Of a stretch of 64,000 bases of DNA, positions 1 to 8,768 are shown one piece after another. Location: contig CANLMQ010000026.1 in NCBI GenBank assembly GCA_947492175.1, positions 1-64,000 of the forward strand, given 5' to 3'. How positions within the stretch are numbered: position 1 is the stretch's first letter; the number at the start of each line of letters is the position of its first letter. The DNA is from an uncultured Draconibacterium sp. GTDB lineage: Bacteria; Bacteroidota; Bacteroidia; Bacteroidales; Prolixibacteraceae. The notes beneath the pieces were generated by a model. It had not been told where the DNA came from. It saw nothing but the letters and a program-made list of their open reading frames with translations, and ran no database searches. A program made the position numbers and the translations under genes.

Positions 1-617
1 ATCAAAGAACGCCTGTATCTTGTTTATATTTAATTAATTATACAATGTTTTTAAAAGTTAACGCATCACTACTATAATCAAAAAGTAAAGTATTGTAGTA
101 CATTTTTACATGATTCACTTCTTTTTAGTTTCATTCTTTCGGGTTAATTCTGTTTAATCGTCATACAAATATCATTGACCAGGTAACTTGAAATTTATTA
201 CTAATCTGTTTCCCAAAACAGTTTATATACAACATGAAAATAACCCAACATTGACTGACTGAAATTTAAGTGTACAATTTATTCGAATATACCAGTCGTG
301 TATTCAAAAAGTAGTTATGTTAATTGATTGGCTCTCATCCAACCATTTTTAAACAATAGGTGCCTATTTCAAAGGAATACCTCAATTTACTATTCTTCCT
401 GCTATTAAAGAGTGCAAGAATTTACTGTTTCATTACTTTTCTCTTTGTTAAATACAACTAAGCTCCAGAAACAAATCAACACTTATGTAAACCACTATCA
501 ATCAGATCAAAATATATTAAGAGTTATTTGTATTTATTTGTCATTTCGCCGTAACTTGATCAATAAATTAAAATTACTCCCACAAAAATCGTTCGTTAAT
601 TAATAAAAAACAGTACA
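1..617. other. AT-rich stretch without a recognisable gene
   Basis: No convincing coding region, RNA gene or terminator was seen. The only open frame (412-603, GTG start) has low-complexity composition and no recognisable domain. The last 100 bases probably hold the promoter of the gene at 618, but no exact TAnnTTTG box with a matching TTTG was found. Confidence 0.4.
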
Positions 618-1007
618 ATGAATAATCTGGAAAATTTGAAATTAGGTTACCAGCTTTTTGCTGAAGGGAAAATTGATGAAGTTCTGAAAATGTGGAACGA
701 TGATATTATATGGGATGAATGCAAAGGATTTCCATTTGTACAAGGCAATGGCAGATCTGTTGGGCCTCAAGCTGTTTTAGAGGATGTTTTGTCGCAACTT
801 CCAAAATATTACGATGACTTTAACATTGAAATAAGCGATTTCGTTGATGCCGGAGATAAAATTGTAATGGTTGGGCATTATACGGGTATTTACAAACCTA
901 CCGGTAAGAATTTCAAAGCAAACGCCACACATACGTGGACCTTTAGAAATGGCAAACCCGCTTCTTTTTTTCAGGCAGTTGATACTGCAGAAATTATTAA
1001 TCCATAA
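618..1007 (+). CDS. SnoaL/NTF2-like ketosteroid-isomerase-related protein
   Basis: This 129-residue soluble protein has the size and pattern of the NTF2-like (SnoaL/ketosteroid isomerase-like) cone fold. An N-terminal helix pair (residues 1-25) is followed by a WNDDIIWDE segment, a central GP-rich turn, and C-terminal strands with the motif HTWTFRNGKP near residues 107-116. Family members are small enzymes or ligand-binding proteins, and the sequence alone does not give a substrate. There is no signal peptide, so it should be cytoplasmic. The start is the ATG at 618, with no SD sequence. The next gene begins 15 bases after the stop, so the two are probably co-transcribed. The fold is fairly secure and the function is unknown. 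Confidence 0.75.
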   Translation: MNNLENLKLGYQLFAEGKIDEVLKMWNDDIIWDECKGFPFVQGNGRSVGPQAVLEDVLSQLPKYYDDFNIEISDFVDAGDKIVMVGHYTGIYKPTGKNFKANATHTWTFRNGKPASFFQAVDTAEIINP

Positions 1008-1022
1008 CTTAAAATAAAGAAT

Positions 1023-1454
1023 ATGAAAAAATTGATGGTATTAATCGGCGTATTATTTTTTATTGTGTCGATAGTAAGTGCACAAGATGAAGTAAAACCT
1101 GCAAAACACGAAAATGTTACCTGGCACAATGTAGTTAGGATTGATTATAAACCCGGACAGATAAAACGTGCAAAAGAAATAATAAAAATATATGAAGCAG
1201 CCGGTGCTGAAGCAGGAACTCCGGGACCAGAAAAGTTCTGGTTTGAAACCGGAAAGTACGATTTAATGCTGATTTGGAAGATGGAGAATGGTCCTTCGGA
1301 TATGGAGTGGAGTCGCAGCGAAAATAATATAAAGTGGAGGAAAGCATTAATTAAGCAACTTGGTTCAGAAGAAAAGGTGAAAGAAATTCAGGAAGAATAT
1401 ACGAGTCTGGTTTCATCATCCACCAACGAAATCTGCATGAAGGAACTGAAGTAA
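1023..1454 (+). CDS. small secreted protein, possible dimeric alpha/beta-barrel fold
   Basis: The 143-residue product starts with a clear signal peptide (MKK, then a hydrophobic stretch ending VSAQ at residue 21), so it is exported to the periplasm or outer surface. The mature part has alternating strands and helices (VVRIDYKPGQIKRAKEII, then FWFETGKYDLMLIWKM), a pattern seen in dimeric alpha/beta-barrel (NIPSNAP/ABM-like) proteins. That fold call is inference from the pattern, and no catalytic motif is visible. It lies 15 bases after the NTF2-like gene and probably shares its transcript. Two small hairpins follow at 1498-1553. The product may be a periplasmic binding or protective protein, but I do not recognise the family. 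Confidence 0.65.
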   Translation: MKKLMVLIGVLFFIVSIVSAQDEVKPAKHENVTWHNVVRIDYKPGQIKRAKEIIKIYEAAGAEAGTPGPEKFWFETGKYDLMLIWKMENGPSDMEWSRSENNIKWRKALIKQLGSEEKVKEIQEEYTSLVSSSTNEICMKELK

Positions 1455-1497
1455 ACAAGTGAAGTTCCTTTACAATTTAGGCTGCTTTAAAAACATA

Positions 1498-1553
1498 GTA
1501 GAACATAAATTCTACGCCTGTGGTTATACCTCAAAAATAGTATAGTGCACAGG
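1498..1553. other. two adjacent small hairpins between genes
   Basis: The arms GTAGAA/TTCTAC (1498-1503/1510-1515) are followed directly by CCTGTG/CACAGG (1517-1522/1548-1553), with TATAC/GTATA inside the second. There is no T-tract, so this is a weak terminator or processing-site candidate rather than a clear terminator. Confidence 0.3.
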
Positions 1554-1585
1554 TTTGTATTTATAATTCATAAACAACTACAAGA

Positions 1586-2179
1586 ATGAAACATTCAAAC
1601 ATTTCTCTATTTATTGTCCTCTCTATTTCGCTTTGTCTTACGGCTTGCACAAACAGTAATAAAAAAGCCACCACCAACAAAGAGGAAGATATCCAGAAAA
1701 CAAAAGAAGAAATTATTGTCCGTGGAAAATACCTTGTTACAATAATGGGTTGCCACGACTGTCATTCACCAAAAAAGATGGGCCCCAATGGTCCTGAGCT
1801 TATTCCGGAACTGTTATTGTCGGGGTATCCGTCCGACAGGCCAATTATAAAATTTAGTAATCCATTGTTAAAAGAAGGTTTTGGCATGTTTTATCCCGAT
1901 CTCACCGCAGCAGCGGGGCCCTGGGGAGTTTCGTTTGCTGCGAATCTTACTCCCGATCCAACCGGTATTGGAACCTGGACGGAAGCACAGTTCAAAAAAG
2001 CATTAACAGAGGGGAAATTTAAAGGCCTGGATGGCACTCGTATGCTTTTACCCCCAATGCCGTGGTTTAATTTTACCGAATTAAAAAATGAGGATGTAAA
2101 TGCAATATTTGCTTATCTGAATAGTATTAAACCTGTTCGAAATGTTGTTCCTGCTCCGGTTCCTCCAAACGAGATGTAA
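1586..2179 (+). CDS. c-type cytochrome lipoprotein
   Basis: The 197-residue protein has a lipoprotein signal (LTAC, acylated Cys21) followed by a Ser/Asn/Lys-rich linker. A single haem c attachment motif CHDCH is at residues 56-60, directly after a GKYLVTIMG helix typical of class I cytochromes. The likely axial methionine is in the MPWF segment near residue 153, and the C terminus ends in a helix, ELKNEDVNAIFAYL, typical of cytochrome c domains. It should be a membrane-anchored electron carrier on the periplasmic side. The partner oxidase or dehydrogenase is not in the window. It converges on guaC and the two share a bidirectional terminator at 2206-2240. It resembles the cytochrome subunit found beside alcohol or aldehyde dehydrogenases, but no such gene is adjacent. 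Confidence 0.85.
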   Translation: MKHSNISLFIVLSISLCLTACTNSNKKATTNKEEDIQKTKEEIIVRGKYLVTIMGCHDCHSPKKMGPNGPELIPELLLSGYPSDRPIIKFSNPLLKEGFGMFYPDLTAAAGPWGVSFAANLTPDPTGIGTWTEAQFKKALTEGKFKGLDGTRMLLPPMPWFNFTELKNEDVNAIFAYLNSIKPVRNVVPAPVPPNEM

Positions 2180-2205
2180 AAGCTATCAAAACAAATTTCA
2201 TAAAA

Positions 2206-2240
2206 GAAAGCCGTTAAAATAAAACTTAACGGCTTTCTTT
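2206..2240. terminator. bidirectional rho-independent terminator
   Basis: A 12-bp perfect stem (2206-2217 with 2226-2237) has a short A-rich loop, with A- and T-rich flanks. It lies between the convergent cytochrome gene and guaC and can serve both strands. Confidence 0.8.
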
Positions 2241-2251
2241 CTGAAAATTTT

Positions 2252-3292
2252 TTAGTCAGTATAAACCTGGTTTTCCTGCTCTTCAACCCGAATAAAAGTA
2301 GTACGTTTTGTAAGTTCTTTTAAGGCTGAAGCTCCAACATAAGTACATGTGCTTCGTATTCCACCCAATATATCGAGAACGGTATCTTCAACAGCACCGC
2401 GATAAGGAACCTGAACTGTTTTACCTTCGCTGGCCCGGTAATTAGCTACGCCACCAACATGTTTGTCCATGGCAGTTGCAGAACTCATTCCATAAAACTG
2501 ACGGTATTTTTTACCATTACGCTCAATGGTTTCGCCACCACTTTCATCGTGACCGGCCAACATACCGCCCAACATTACAAAATCGGCCCCACCACCAAAA
2601 GCTTTCGATACATCTCCCGGTGTTGTACAACCTCCGTCGCTAATAATCTGGCCACCCAAACCGTGGGCTGCATCTGCACATTCTATCACAGCCGATAATT
2701 GCGGATAACCAACTCCGGTTTTTACGCGGGTAGTACAAACCGATCCCGGACCAATCCCAACTTTCACAATATCGGCACCTGCCAGCAACAGTTCTTCCAC
2801 CATTTCACCAGTAACAACATTTCCGGCAATAATTACTTTATCGGGAAAACGATCTCGAGCCCCGGCTACATAATGCACAAAATGTTCGGAATAGCCATTG
2901 GCAACATCAATGCACAAAAATTTTAAATGTGGATTCTTTTTAAATATTTCATCTACTTTCTCTGTATCTTGTTGTCCGGTTCCGGTACTAACAGCAATAT
3001 TATTCTCAATACCTTCGGGAGCCGATGCTAAAAACTGATTCCATTGCTCAAGGCTATAATGCTTGTGTAATGCTGTAAAAAGCTGCTGTTTCTGCAAGGC
3101 AAGAGCCATTTCAAAGGTTCCCACAGTATCCATATTGGCCGCCATTATTGGAATTCCAGTCCATCTTATATCACTGTGCATAAATTTAAATGTACGTTCC
3201 AGGCTTACCAATGACCTACTTTTAAGTGTCGATCGTTTAGGACGGAACATTACATCTTTAAATCCAAGTTTGATGTCGTATTCAATTCTCAT
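2252..3292 (-). CDS. guaC: GMP reductase
   Basis: GMP reductase catalyses the NADPH-dependent reductive deamination of GMP to IMP in purine salvage. The 346-residue sequence follows the E. coli GuaC pattern nearly end to end: an N-terminal segment with GFKDV and [11 protein letters not shown], the phosphate-binding loop [13 protein letters not shown] with catalytic Cys186, then [10 protein letters not shown] and the [11 protein letters not shown] loop. There is no CBS domain pair, which separates it from IMP dehydrogenase. The start is the ATG at 3290-3292. A minus-strand TAAGTTTG box lies just upstream at 3316-3323. The gene stands alone, with a shared terminator after it. Nothing appears truncated. 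Confidence 0.95.
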   Translation of the reverse strand: MRIEYDIKLGFKDVMFRPKRSTLKSRSLVSLERTFKFMHSDIRWTGIPIMAANMDTVGTFEMALALQKQQLFTALHKHYSLEQWNQFLASAPEGIENNIAVSTGTGQQDTEKVDEIFKKNPHLKFLCIDVANGYSEHFVHYVAGARDRFPDKVIIAGNVVTGEMVEELLLAGADIVKVGIGPGSVCTTRVKTGVGYPQLSAVIECADAAHGLGGQIISDGGCTTPGDVSKAFGGGADFVMLGGMLAGHDESGGETIERNGKKYRQFYGMSSATAMDKHVGGVANYRASEGKTVQVPYRGAVEDTVLDILGGIRSTCTYVGASALKELTKRTTFIRVEEQENQVYTD

Positions 3293-3315
3293 TTTATAAA
3301 TTCTTTAAATCCATA

Positions 3316-3323
3316 CAAACTTA
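3316..3323 (-). promoter_or_regulatory. candidate -7 box of guaC (TAAGTTTG)
   Basis: This is an exact match to the Bacteroidetes TAnnTTTG element about 24 bases before the guaC start. A CTTG at 3339-3342 could be a poor -33 element at slightly short spacing. Confidence 0.4.
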
Positions 3324-3543
3324 AAGTAATTATGGATACAAGTTTAGTCTACATCATTTTTTACTGATTTATAAATCTGCTTATCGATTTCCATATTCAC
3401 CTTAAAATGAAACGAGCATATTATATTTATACACCCAAAAGGATTATTAAAATATATGTGAGTTCCATACAATGCCTTATGAATAAACAATTTTAATCGT
3501 ATGAAATAAACAGACAGTTGAGAATTCAATAGAATTAAAATTA

Positions 3544-3870
3544 TCAAATCATTTTTACAGGCATTGGTCCTGGTGGTGGAGCACCTAGTTCCATACCATG
3601 AAAATCTTCAATGTTCTCTTTCATCCATACATCAAAACGATTGTCCGATTTAGCCACATTTTGCATAAAAGTTTCTGCGCCCGGGCCTTCGTGCAAAACA
3701 ACAGCTACTGGTCCGGAAGGCGTTTCTGCCAACCATGCATCATGACGCACCAATCCATATCTTTTATTCAAATCATCAAACTCTTCCTTTCTTTCACCTG
3801 TTAGTTTTTTAGACCAACTTTTCCAGGCTTCTACTTTATTCTCTTTAATTGGCACAATTACTAATCCCAT
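3544..3870 (-). CDS. small conserved protein, DUF6176-like
   Basis: This is a 108-residue cytoplasmic protein without a signal peptide. The N-terminal strand MGLVIVPIKENKVEAWKSW, the segment TGERKEEFDDLNKRYGL, and a central strand pair (HDAWLAETPSGPVAVVLHE) look like a ferredoxin-like alpha/beta fold of the DUF6176 type. I make that assignment from memory of the pattern and only tentatively. A Pro-rich tail (GAPPPGPMP) closes the protein. No catalytic residues can be named. The gene stands alone between guaC and a doubtful 77-residue frame, all on the minus strand. The start is the ATG at 3868-3870. Confidence 0.6.
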   Translation of the reverse strand: MGLVIVPIKENKVEAWKSWSKKLTGERKEEFDDLNKRYGLVRHDAWLAETPSGPVAVVLHEGPGAETFMQNVAKSDNRFDVWMKENIEDFHGMELGAPPPGPMPVKMI

Positions 3871-3985
3871 AACATAACAATTTACAAATAAACAACTTAA
3901 ACTATCGATACAATTTAAGACTAAATACTCCTTAATACAATTATTTCGCTATAATAAAAGTTAATTTTGGGTTCCTAAGTTGTAT

Positions 3986-4219
3986 TTATTCTTTTTCTGC
4001 GTTTACCAGCATCCGATCAATTTTCATTTCGTAAAGTGGTTTCTTTTCAATACCATTAACATCTTCAGGCTGATAAGAATCGAACTCTACAAAAATTGGC
4101 TTTTTGTGGTGATGATCTTCGAAGGTATCTATTTCAAACGATTCTAACCATGCAGGTTTATAACCAATAATACTAACTCCTGTTATAGACAGCCATTTTA
4201 TTAAGGATTTTGTGAACAA
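3986..4219 (-). CDS. doubtful 77-residue frame, TTG start only
   Basis: The predicted product has protein-like composition, with a Trp/Tyr-containing N-terminal part and an Asp/Glu/His-rich middle (FEDHHHKKPIFVEF). The only start available is a TTG just inside an in-frame stop, and the ATG nearby is out of frame. It could be a small real gene using TTG, or the 3' remnant of a decayed gene. Its 5' end lies 27 bases from the divergent SDR gene, leaving little room for a promoter. I do not recognise a family. Confidence 0.3.
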   Translation of the reverse strand: MFTKSLIKWLSITGVSIIGYKPAWLESFEIDTFEDHHHKKPIFVEFDSYQPEDVNGIEKKPLYEMKIDRMLVNAEKE

Positions 4220-4246
4220 AAACCGAGCTTATTTTTTAGAGATGAT

Positions 4247-4849
4247 ATGAAAATTTTAGTAGTAGGTGGTAACGGAACAATTGGAAGTTGTGTTGTCAAT
4301 CGTTTAAAAGAAAAACACGAAGTAATTATTGCTGGTCGTAACAGTGGCGATGTTAAGGTTGACATTGAGAATACGGAATCGATAAAAGCTATGTTTGAAG
4401 AAACAGGCAAGTTGGATGCTGTGGTGTCATGTACCGGCGCAGCCAAATGGGGGGCATTTGATGATTTGAGCGAGGACGATTATTATGTCGGTATAAAAAG
4501 CAAACTAATGGGACAAGTTAATCTTGTTCGATTGGGGCAGGAGCACCTGAATCATGGTGGTTCTTTTACTTTAACAACGGGTATTTTGGCCGATGATCCG
4601 GTATCTGGAGCAACAAACTCATCGATGGTCAATAATGCCATTCATGGTTTTGTATGCGCAGTGTCGCAAGAATTAAAAAATGGCTTACGTATAAATGCCG
4701 TAGCTCCTGGTCTCGTAGAGGATTCTGCCGAAAGACTTGGCGATGTTTTCCCTGGCCATATAGCTGTTCCAATGAACAAAGTAGCAGCTGGTTATATAAG
4801 AAGTATTGAAGGGCTTCGCACCGGTGAGATAATTCGTATCTACGAATAA
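4247..4849 (+). CDS. short-chain dehydrogenase-like protein lacking the catalytic Tyr (Lin1944-like)
   Basis: The 200-residue protein opens with a Rossmann nucleotide motif (MKILVVGGNGTIGSCV) and keeps SDR landmarks such as LDAVVSCTGAA and the INAVAPGLVEDS segment. Where classical SDRs have YxxxK, this one reads SSMVNNAIHGF, so both the catalytic Tyr and Lys are missing. That pattern matches the Lin1944-like subgroup of short atypical SDRs described as lacking the usual active-site Tyr. It may bind NAD(P) and act as a sensor or a non-standard reductase. It is shorter than the usual 250 residues because loops are short, not because of truncation. It is monocistronic and converges on rimO with a shared terminator. 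Confidence 0.8.
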   Translation: MKILVVGGNGTIGSCVVNRLKEKHEVIIAGRNSGDVKVDIENTESIKAMFEETGKLDAVVSCTGAAKWGAFDDLSEDDYYVGIKSKLMGQVNLVRLGQEHLNHGGSFTLTTGILADDPVSGATNSSMVNNAIHGFVCAVSQELKNGLRINAVAPGLVEDSAERLGDVFPGHIAVPMNKVAAGYIRSIEGLRTGEIIRIYE

Positions 4850-4879
4850 CAAATTAAAGTCTTAATAAACTGACAAAAA

Positions 4880-4906
4880 AATAGCCGCTCTTCTGGAACG
4901 GCTATT
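4880..4906. terminator. bidirectional terminator
   Basis: The arms AATAGCCG and CGGCTATT (4880-4887/4899-4906) are flanked by an A-tract and a TTATT tail between the convergent SDR gene and rimO. Confidence 0.75.
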
Positions 4907-4927
4907 TATTATATTAATTATTTAACT

Positions 4928-6226
4928 CTAAACCAAAGTCCCATACAAATCGTAATCTTCGGCACCTGTAATTTTTACAGTTACAATCTCACCTTTTTGC
5001 AATTCCTTTTCGGTTGAAATCAAAACCTCACCATCAACTTCAGGCGAGTCAAATTCGGTGCGACCAACAACAAATTCACCTTCCGTATCATCAATAATCA
5101 CCTTGTACTCCTTCCCTATCTTCTGCTGATTTAATTCAGCTGAAATGTACTGCTGTATTTCCATTATTTCATCTGCACGTTCCTGTTTTTCTTCGTCCGA
5201 TAATTCATCTTTAAATTTATCACCGGCATAAGTTCCCTCTTCTTTAGAATAAGGAAAAACACCCAAACGTTCAAACTTTGCTTCTTGAATAAACTCTTTT
5301 AACTCGTTATAATCGGCTTCTGTTTCGCCTGGAAAACCTACCAACATTGTTGTACGGATTATCACTCCAGGTACTTCTTCTTTAATTTTGGCAATTAGAG
5401 CTTCTGTTTCTTCACGTGTAACATGACGAAGCATATTTTTCAACACAGGATTGGAAATGTGCTGCAACGGCATATCCAAATATTTACACACTTTTGGATT
5501 CTCGCGCATAATTGGTAAAATATCCATTGGGAATTTTGTAGGATACAAATAATGTAAACGAATCCATTCAATTCCTTCTACTTCAGAAATTTGATTAATT
5601 AATTCGGCTAACTGGCTTTTCCCGTACAAATCTATTCCGTAGTACGATAAATCCTGGGCAATCAGCAATAATTCCTTAACTCCTCTTTTGGCCAGATAAC
5701 GTACTTCTTTTACCAGGCTGTCAATACTTCTCGATTTGTGGCGTCCTGTCATTTTAGGAATAGCACAAAACGAACACGAGCGGTTGCAACCTTCCGATAT
5801 TTTCAAATAAGCAAAATGCGAAGGAGTCGTAATTTTTCGCTCATAAATATATTCGGGCTGATAAGTAACTTTTAACTCATCAACCATGGCTTTCATATCA
5901 AACTTACCAAAATATTTATCTACCTCAGGCAGTTCTTTTTCCAGTTCATTCTGATAACGCTCCGACAGGCAACCCATCACATATAGTTTGTCGATTTCTC
6001 CGCGTTTTTTTGCTTCGGCATAATCCAGAATCATTTCAATCGATTCCTGTTTTGCATCGTGAATAAATCCACAGGTATTTACAAAAACCGCATCGAAACC
6101 CGTTTCGTTTGAATCGTGAACCACTTCGAATTTTCCACGTTCAAGCTGATTTAATAAAACTTCTGAATCAACCAGGTTTTTCGAACAACCCATTGTCACC
6201 ACATTTACCCTTTTTTTCGCCATCAT
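4928..6226 (-). CDS. rimO: ribosomal protein uS12 methylthiotransferase RimO
   Basis: RimO adds a methylthio group to an aspartate of ribosomal protein uS12 using radical SAM chemistry and two iron-sulfur clusters. The 432-residue protein has the three domains in order: an MTTase domain with cluster ligands Cys14 (GCSKN), Cys52 (NTCGF) and Cys86 (MGCLSE); a radical SAM core with CNRSCSFC (Cys147, 151, 154); and a C-terminal TRAM domain (about 365-432). The CSKNLVDSE signature near the N terminus separates RimO from MiaB. The start is the first of two tandem ATGs at 6221-6226. It is monocistronic and complete. Confidence 0.95.
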   Translation of the reverse strand: MMAKKRVNVVTMGCSKNLVDSEVLLNQLERGKFEVVHDSNETGFDAVFVNTCGFIHDAKQESIEMILDYAEAKKRGEIDKLYVMGCLSERYQNELEKELPEVDKYFGKFDMKAMVDELKVTYQPEYIYERKITTPSHFAYLKISEGCNRSCSFCAIPKMTGRHKSRSIDSLVKEVRYLAKRGVKELLLIAQDLSYYGIDLYGKSQLAELINQISEVEGIEWIRLHYLYPTKFPMDILPIMRENPKVCKYLDMPLQHISNPVLKNMLRHVTREETEALIAKIKEEVPGVIIRTTMLVGFPGETEADYNELKEFIQEAKFERLGVFPYSKEEGTYAGDKFKDELSDEEKQERADEIMEIQQYISAELNQQKIGKEYKVIIDDTEGEFVVGRTEFDSPEVDGEVLISTEKELQKGEIVTVKITGAEDYDLYGTLV

Positions 6227-6689
6227 TTAAAATTTTGCTACAAAGAAAGGATAAATTTGTCTGATATAGAAAAATGTAGACAAGAACTCTCATTCTTATA
6301 TACATAGAAATAATTTTGCGGCAAGAACAATACAGAAACTACAAACCTGCTACTATTTTGTTTCCGGCAGATTTCCGGCATCTTCAAAAAACTGTTTTGG
6401 AATACAATTCAACTATCACTGCATTTTCCGATCGATTCATTCACCTTAAATAATAATGACGTAAATTGCTATCACGATATCGCTTGTCATCGATTATTAC
6501 GAAAAGAATATGGGCAATTATATTTTCAACGATTTTTGAGTCTAATAAAAAATAAATGTTCATGTAATTTTCGTAATGATTTCCTAAATTTAGCATGAAC
6601 AATGCGAATTAAAAATCTTGGATTTGTTGCCCAAGCAAACTGACTGGTTACAAATCCAATTTCATATTCAAATTAAATAGAATTCGTTT
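6227..6689. other. divergent intergenic region between rimO and a glycosyltransferase gene
   Basis: This 463-base AT-rich region must hold the promoters of both divergent genes. I see a 10-bp hairpin at 6619-6659 close to the glycosyltransferase start and a palindromic CTAAATTTAG near 6584 that could be a degenerate -7 element. No coding frame or RNA gene is recognisable. Confidence 0.4.
6619..6659 (+). promoter_or_regulatory. leader hairpin or operator upstream of the glycosyltransferase
   Basis: The perfect 10-bp arms TTGGATTTGT (6619-6628) and ACAAATCCAA (6650-6659) enclose a 21-base loop and end 30 bases before the start codon. It could be a 5' UTR hairpin or a protein-binding site. No function can be assigned. 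Confidence 0.4.
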
Positions 6690-7976
6690 ATGCAAATACT
6701 GATTGCACACAGCCATTTAAATCCCGGAGGAGTTACACGAATAATCGAGTCTCAAATTGAAAGCCTGCCTAACAAAAAAATAAAGGTTTTAGCAGGTGAC
6801 TGCGATGACCCGGAATCGTTCACATCAAAAGGTGCTGAACTCCATATAATTGAAGAACTGAATTATCTTGAGCGAAGAAAATACACAGATAGAGAAGCCA
6901 TGGAAATGCTTCATAAAGTGCATAACGAGTTGCGTGAGTACATAACGCAGGATTGTGTTTTGCATTTTCATAATTTGAATTTGGGGAAAAATCCAATTGT
7001 TACTTACGCTGTTTATTTATTGGCAAAAGAGGGCTTGCCCGTTTTTAATCACACACACGATTTTTCTGAAGACCGCCCAACAAACCACCAGTTTTTAAAA
7101 GAAATATTAAGCGATATATTTTCTCAGGACATTAATGAAGTTTTATACCCAACGTTAACTAATTACCATTTTGGAGTACTAAACTCTTTTGATAACGAGC
7201 GTTTAATATCGTACGGAGTAAACAGCGAACGGATTGAATGGCTCCCTAATCCTGTTTCGACTAAATTTACAGATAACAATATTGATAAAGAAATTGCAAA
7301 AGCAGAGGTTTGTGCTTCGCTAAACTTAAATCCGGAAAAACTGCTTGTCACCTACCCTGTTCGGGTAGTACAGCGCAAAAACATTGGAGAATTTATATTG
7401 CTTTCAAAACTTTTCGCACACAAAGCCAACTTTGTTGTAACGCAACCACCACAAAATCCTATTGAAATATTAATGTATGAACAGTGGTTAGGATTCTGTG
7501 AAAAAGAAGGTTTTACTGTTACTTTTGAAGCCGGAACAAAGGTGGATTTCAAAAAACTTTTAAGCGGTAGCGATTTCTGTATTACTACCAGTTATAAAGA
7601 GGGATTTGGAATGGTCTATCTTGAACCCTGGTTAATGAACACGCCAGTGGTTGGCCGCAATATCGATTTTATTACAAAAGACTTTAAGGAAGATGGTTTT
7701 GAGCTTCCTTCACTGTATTATAAAATCAATATTCCGGGATTAAAAATTGATTTTAAAGACCTGAATATGAAAATGCAAATGGAGGTAATTTCGGGCCTGA
7801 ACAGCGGGAAAGTTGATAAACAAAAGATACTGGAACAAAATCCAATCCTTAATACTTTGTTTCGAAAAGTGGCTGATCATGTAATCGATAAAAATAAATC
7901 AATAATCAAAACCAACTATTCTGTAGACGGATATGGAATTAAACTTCAGAAGCGGTATAAACAATTGGTTGGATAA
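6690..7976 (+). CDS. glycosyltransferase, GT-B fold, family 4-like
   Basis: The 428-residue protein has two Rossmann-like halves typical of GT-B enzymes. The N-terminal half starts MQILIAHSHLNPGGVTRII, the usual acceptor-side glycine loop. The C-terminal half has TYPVRVVQRKN near residues 221-231 and the retaining-enzyme E-x7-E region EGFGMVYLEPW (about 304-314), which contacts the nucleotide sugar. There is no signal peptide or membrane segment. The donor and acceptor cannot be read from sequence. The gene is not in a polysaccharide cluster, so it may act on a soluble metabolite or a lipid head group. A hairpin precedes it and another overlaps its stop codon. Confidence 0.8.
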   Translation: MQILIAHSHLNPGGVTRIIESQIESLPNKKIKVLAGDCDDPESFTSKGAELHIIEELNYLERRKYTDREAMEMLHKVHNELREYITQDCVLHFHNLNLGKNPIVTYAVYLLAKEGLPVFNHTHDFSEDRPTNHQFLKEILSDIFSQDINEVLYPTLTNYHFGVLNSFDNERLISYGVNSERIEWLPNPVSTKFTDNNIDKEIAKAEVCASLNLNPEKLLVTYPVRVVQRKNIGEFILLSKLFAHKANFVVTQPPQNPIEILMYEQWLGFCEKEGFTVTFEAGTKVDFKKLLSGSDFCITTSYKEGFGMVYLEPWLMNTPVVGRNIDFITKDFKEDGFELPSLYYKINIPGLKIDFKDLNMKMQMEVISGLNSGKVDKQKILEQNPILNTLFRKVADHVIDKNKSIIKTNYSVDGYGIKLQKRYKQLVG

Positions 7977-8002
7977 TACCAGTTGTTCATACCGCTTCTG
8001 AA
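7945..8002 (+). terminator. long hairpin overlapping the glycosyltransferase stop codon
   Basis: A perfect 14-bp stem (7945-7958 with 7989-8002) continues inward as nine more pairs, one of them a G-T wobble (7960-7968 with 7979-7987). The stop codon lies in the loop. There is no T-tract, so it may stabilise the 3' end or slow ribosomes rather than act as a simple terminator. Confidence 0.5.
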
Positions 8003-8061
8003 CTTACAACTAATTCAATAATTTATTGGCATTGAACCGGCTCCCACATTGTATGTGGTAC

Positions 8062-8745
8062 TTAACTTGCGGTAAGAATTCGTTTTCGTTTTAATACTTT
8101 AACCACTAAATAAATAACCAGAACTATTACCAGTAAAACAGCAGAAGTCTGAAGACTCATAACTTGCTGATAATAACACAAAAGCAAAATACCACAAGCA
8201 TATATAAACAACGAATTGTATTCGCGAATAACAACCCGAGTGAAATTAAATTTATAGTTGGCAAATATTTTTCCCAATCCACGTAATTTTGGAATAATTG
8301 CAAAGGTTTTCTTTCTGTATTCCACGTATTCTTCACCAAATTCATTGGTTAAAAATGCCTCCTCTGCCTTTATTATACCCAAATAAATAAAACCAAATAC
8401 GGGGAACATTATGGCAAGATAAAGTACCGAATTGGCAAATATTCCAAAACCTAATAACAGAAGCAGATTTCCTAAATACATCGGGTTCCGGCAAACACTA
8501 TAAATACCTTCGGTAACCAGTTTACTGGCATGAATTCTTCGGTTTCTGCCTCCTCGCTGAATATACACCAAACCAATGGTTACACTTCGGGTAAACATTC
8601 CCAAAAAAATAATTATCGCCCCAATAGTAAGCGAAATTGTATGGTCGGAGAATAAATGCGGTGAAGGAATAAAAAGAGTAAGGTAAAAAACAGGGAACAA
8701 AAAATTCCTATAATGAAAAATCCAATTTCCAAATTTAACAAGCAT
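8062..8745 (-). CDS. isoprenylcysteine-carboxyl-methyltransferase-like membrane methyltransferase
   Basis: The 227-residue integral membrane protein has about five hydrophobic segments and the ICMT/phospholipid-methyltransferase signature: an RNPMYLGN motif near residues 86-93 and the downstream acidic stretch KAEEAFLTNEFGEEYVEYRKK (about 125-145), which in the family forms the SAM site. Bacterial members methylate lipids or small molecules, and protein prenylation is not expected here. Its start is 23 bases after the cmoA-like stop, so the two form an operon. That link hints at a shared SAM-dependent pathway. A hydrophobic extra segment closes the C terminus. Confidence 0.8.
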   Translation of the reverse strand: MLVKFGNWIFHYRNFLFPVFYLTLFIPSPHLFSDHTISLTIGAIIIFLGMFTRSVTIGLVYIQRGGRNRRIHASKLVTEGIYSVCRNPMYLGNLLLLLGFGIFANSVLYLAIMFPVFGFIYLGIIKAEEAFLTNEFGEEYVEYRKKTFAIIPKLRGLGKIFANYKFNFTRVVIREYNSLFIYACGILLLCYYQQVMSLQTSAVLLVIVLVIYLVVKVLKRKRILTAS

Positions 8746-8768
8746 ACTAGTGATTTTTTAAAATGGTA

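Noticed and set aside
412..603. 63-residue plus-strand frame with a GTG start
   Set aside because: AT-driven composition, no domain, and ends just before the real gene at 618.
3344..3547. 67-residue minus-strand frame with a TTG start
   Set aside because: Ile/Phe-rich product from AT-rich DNA that overlaps the stop of the gene at 3544; no family or start context.
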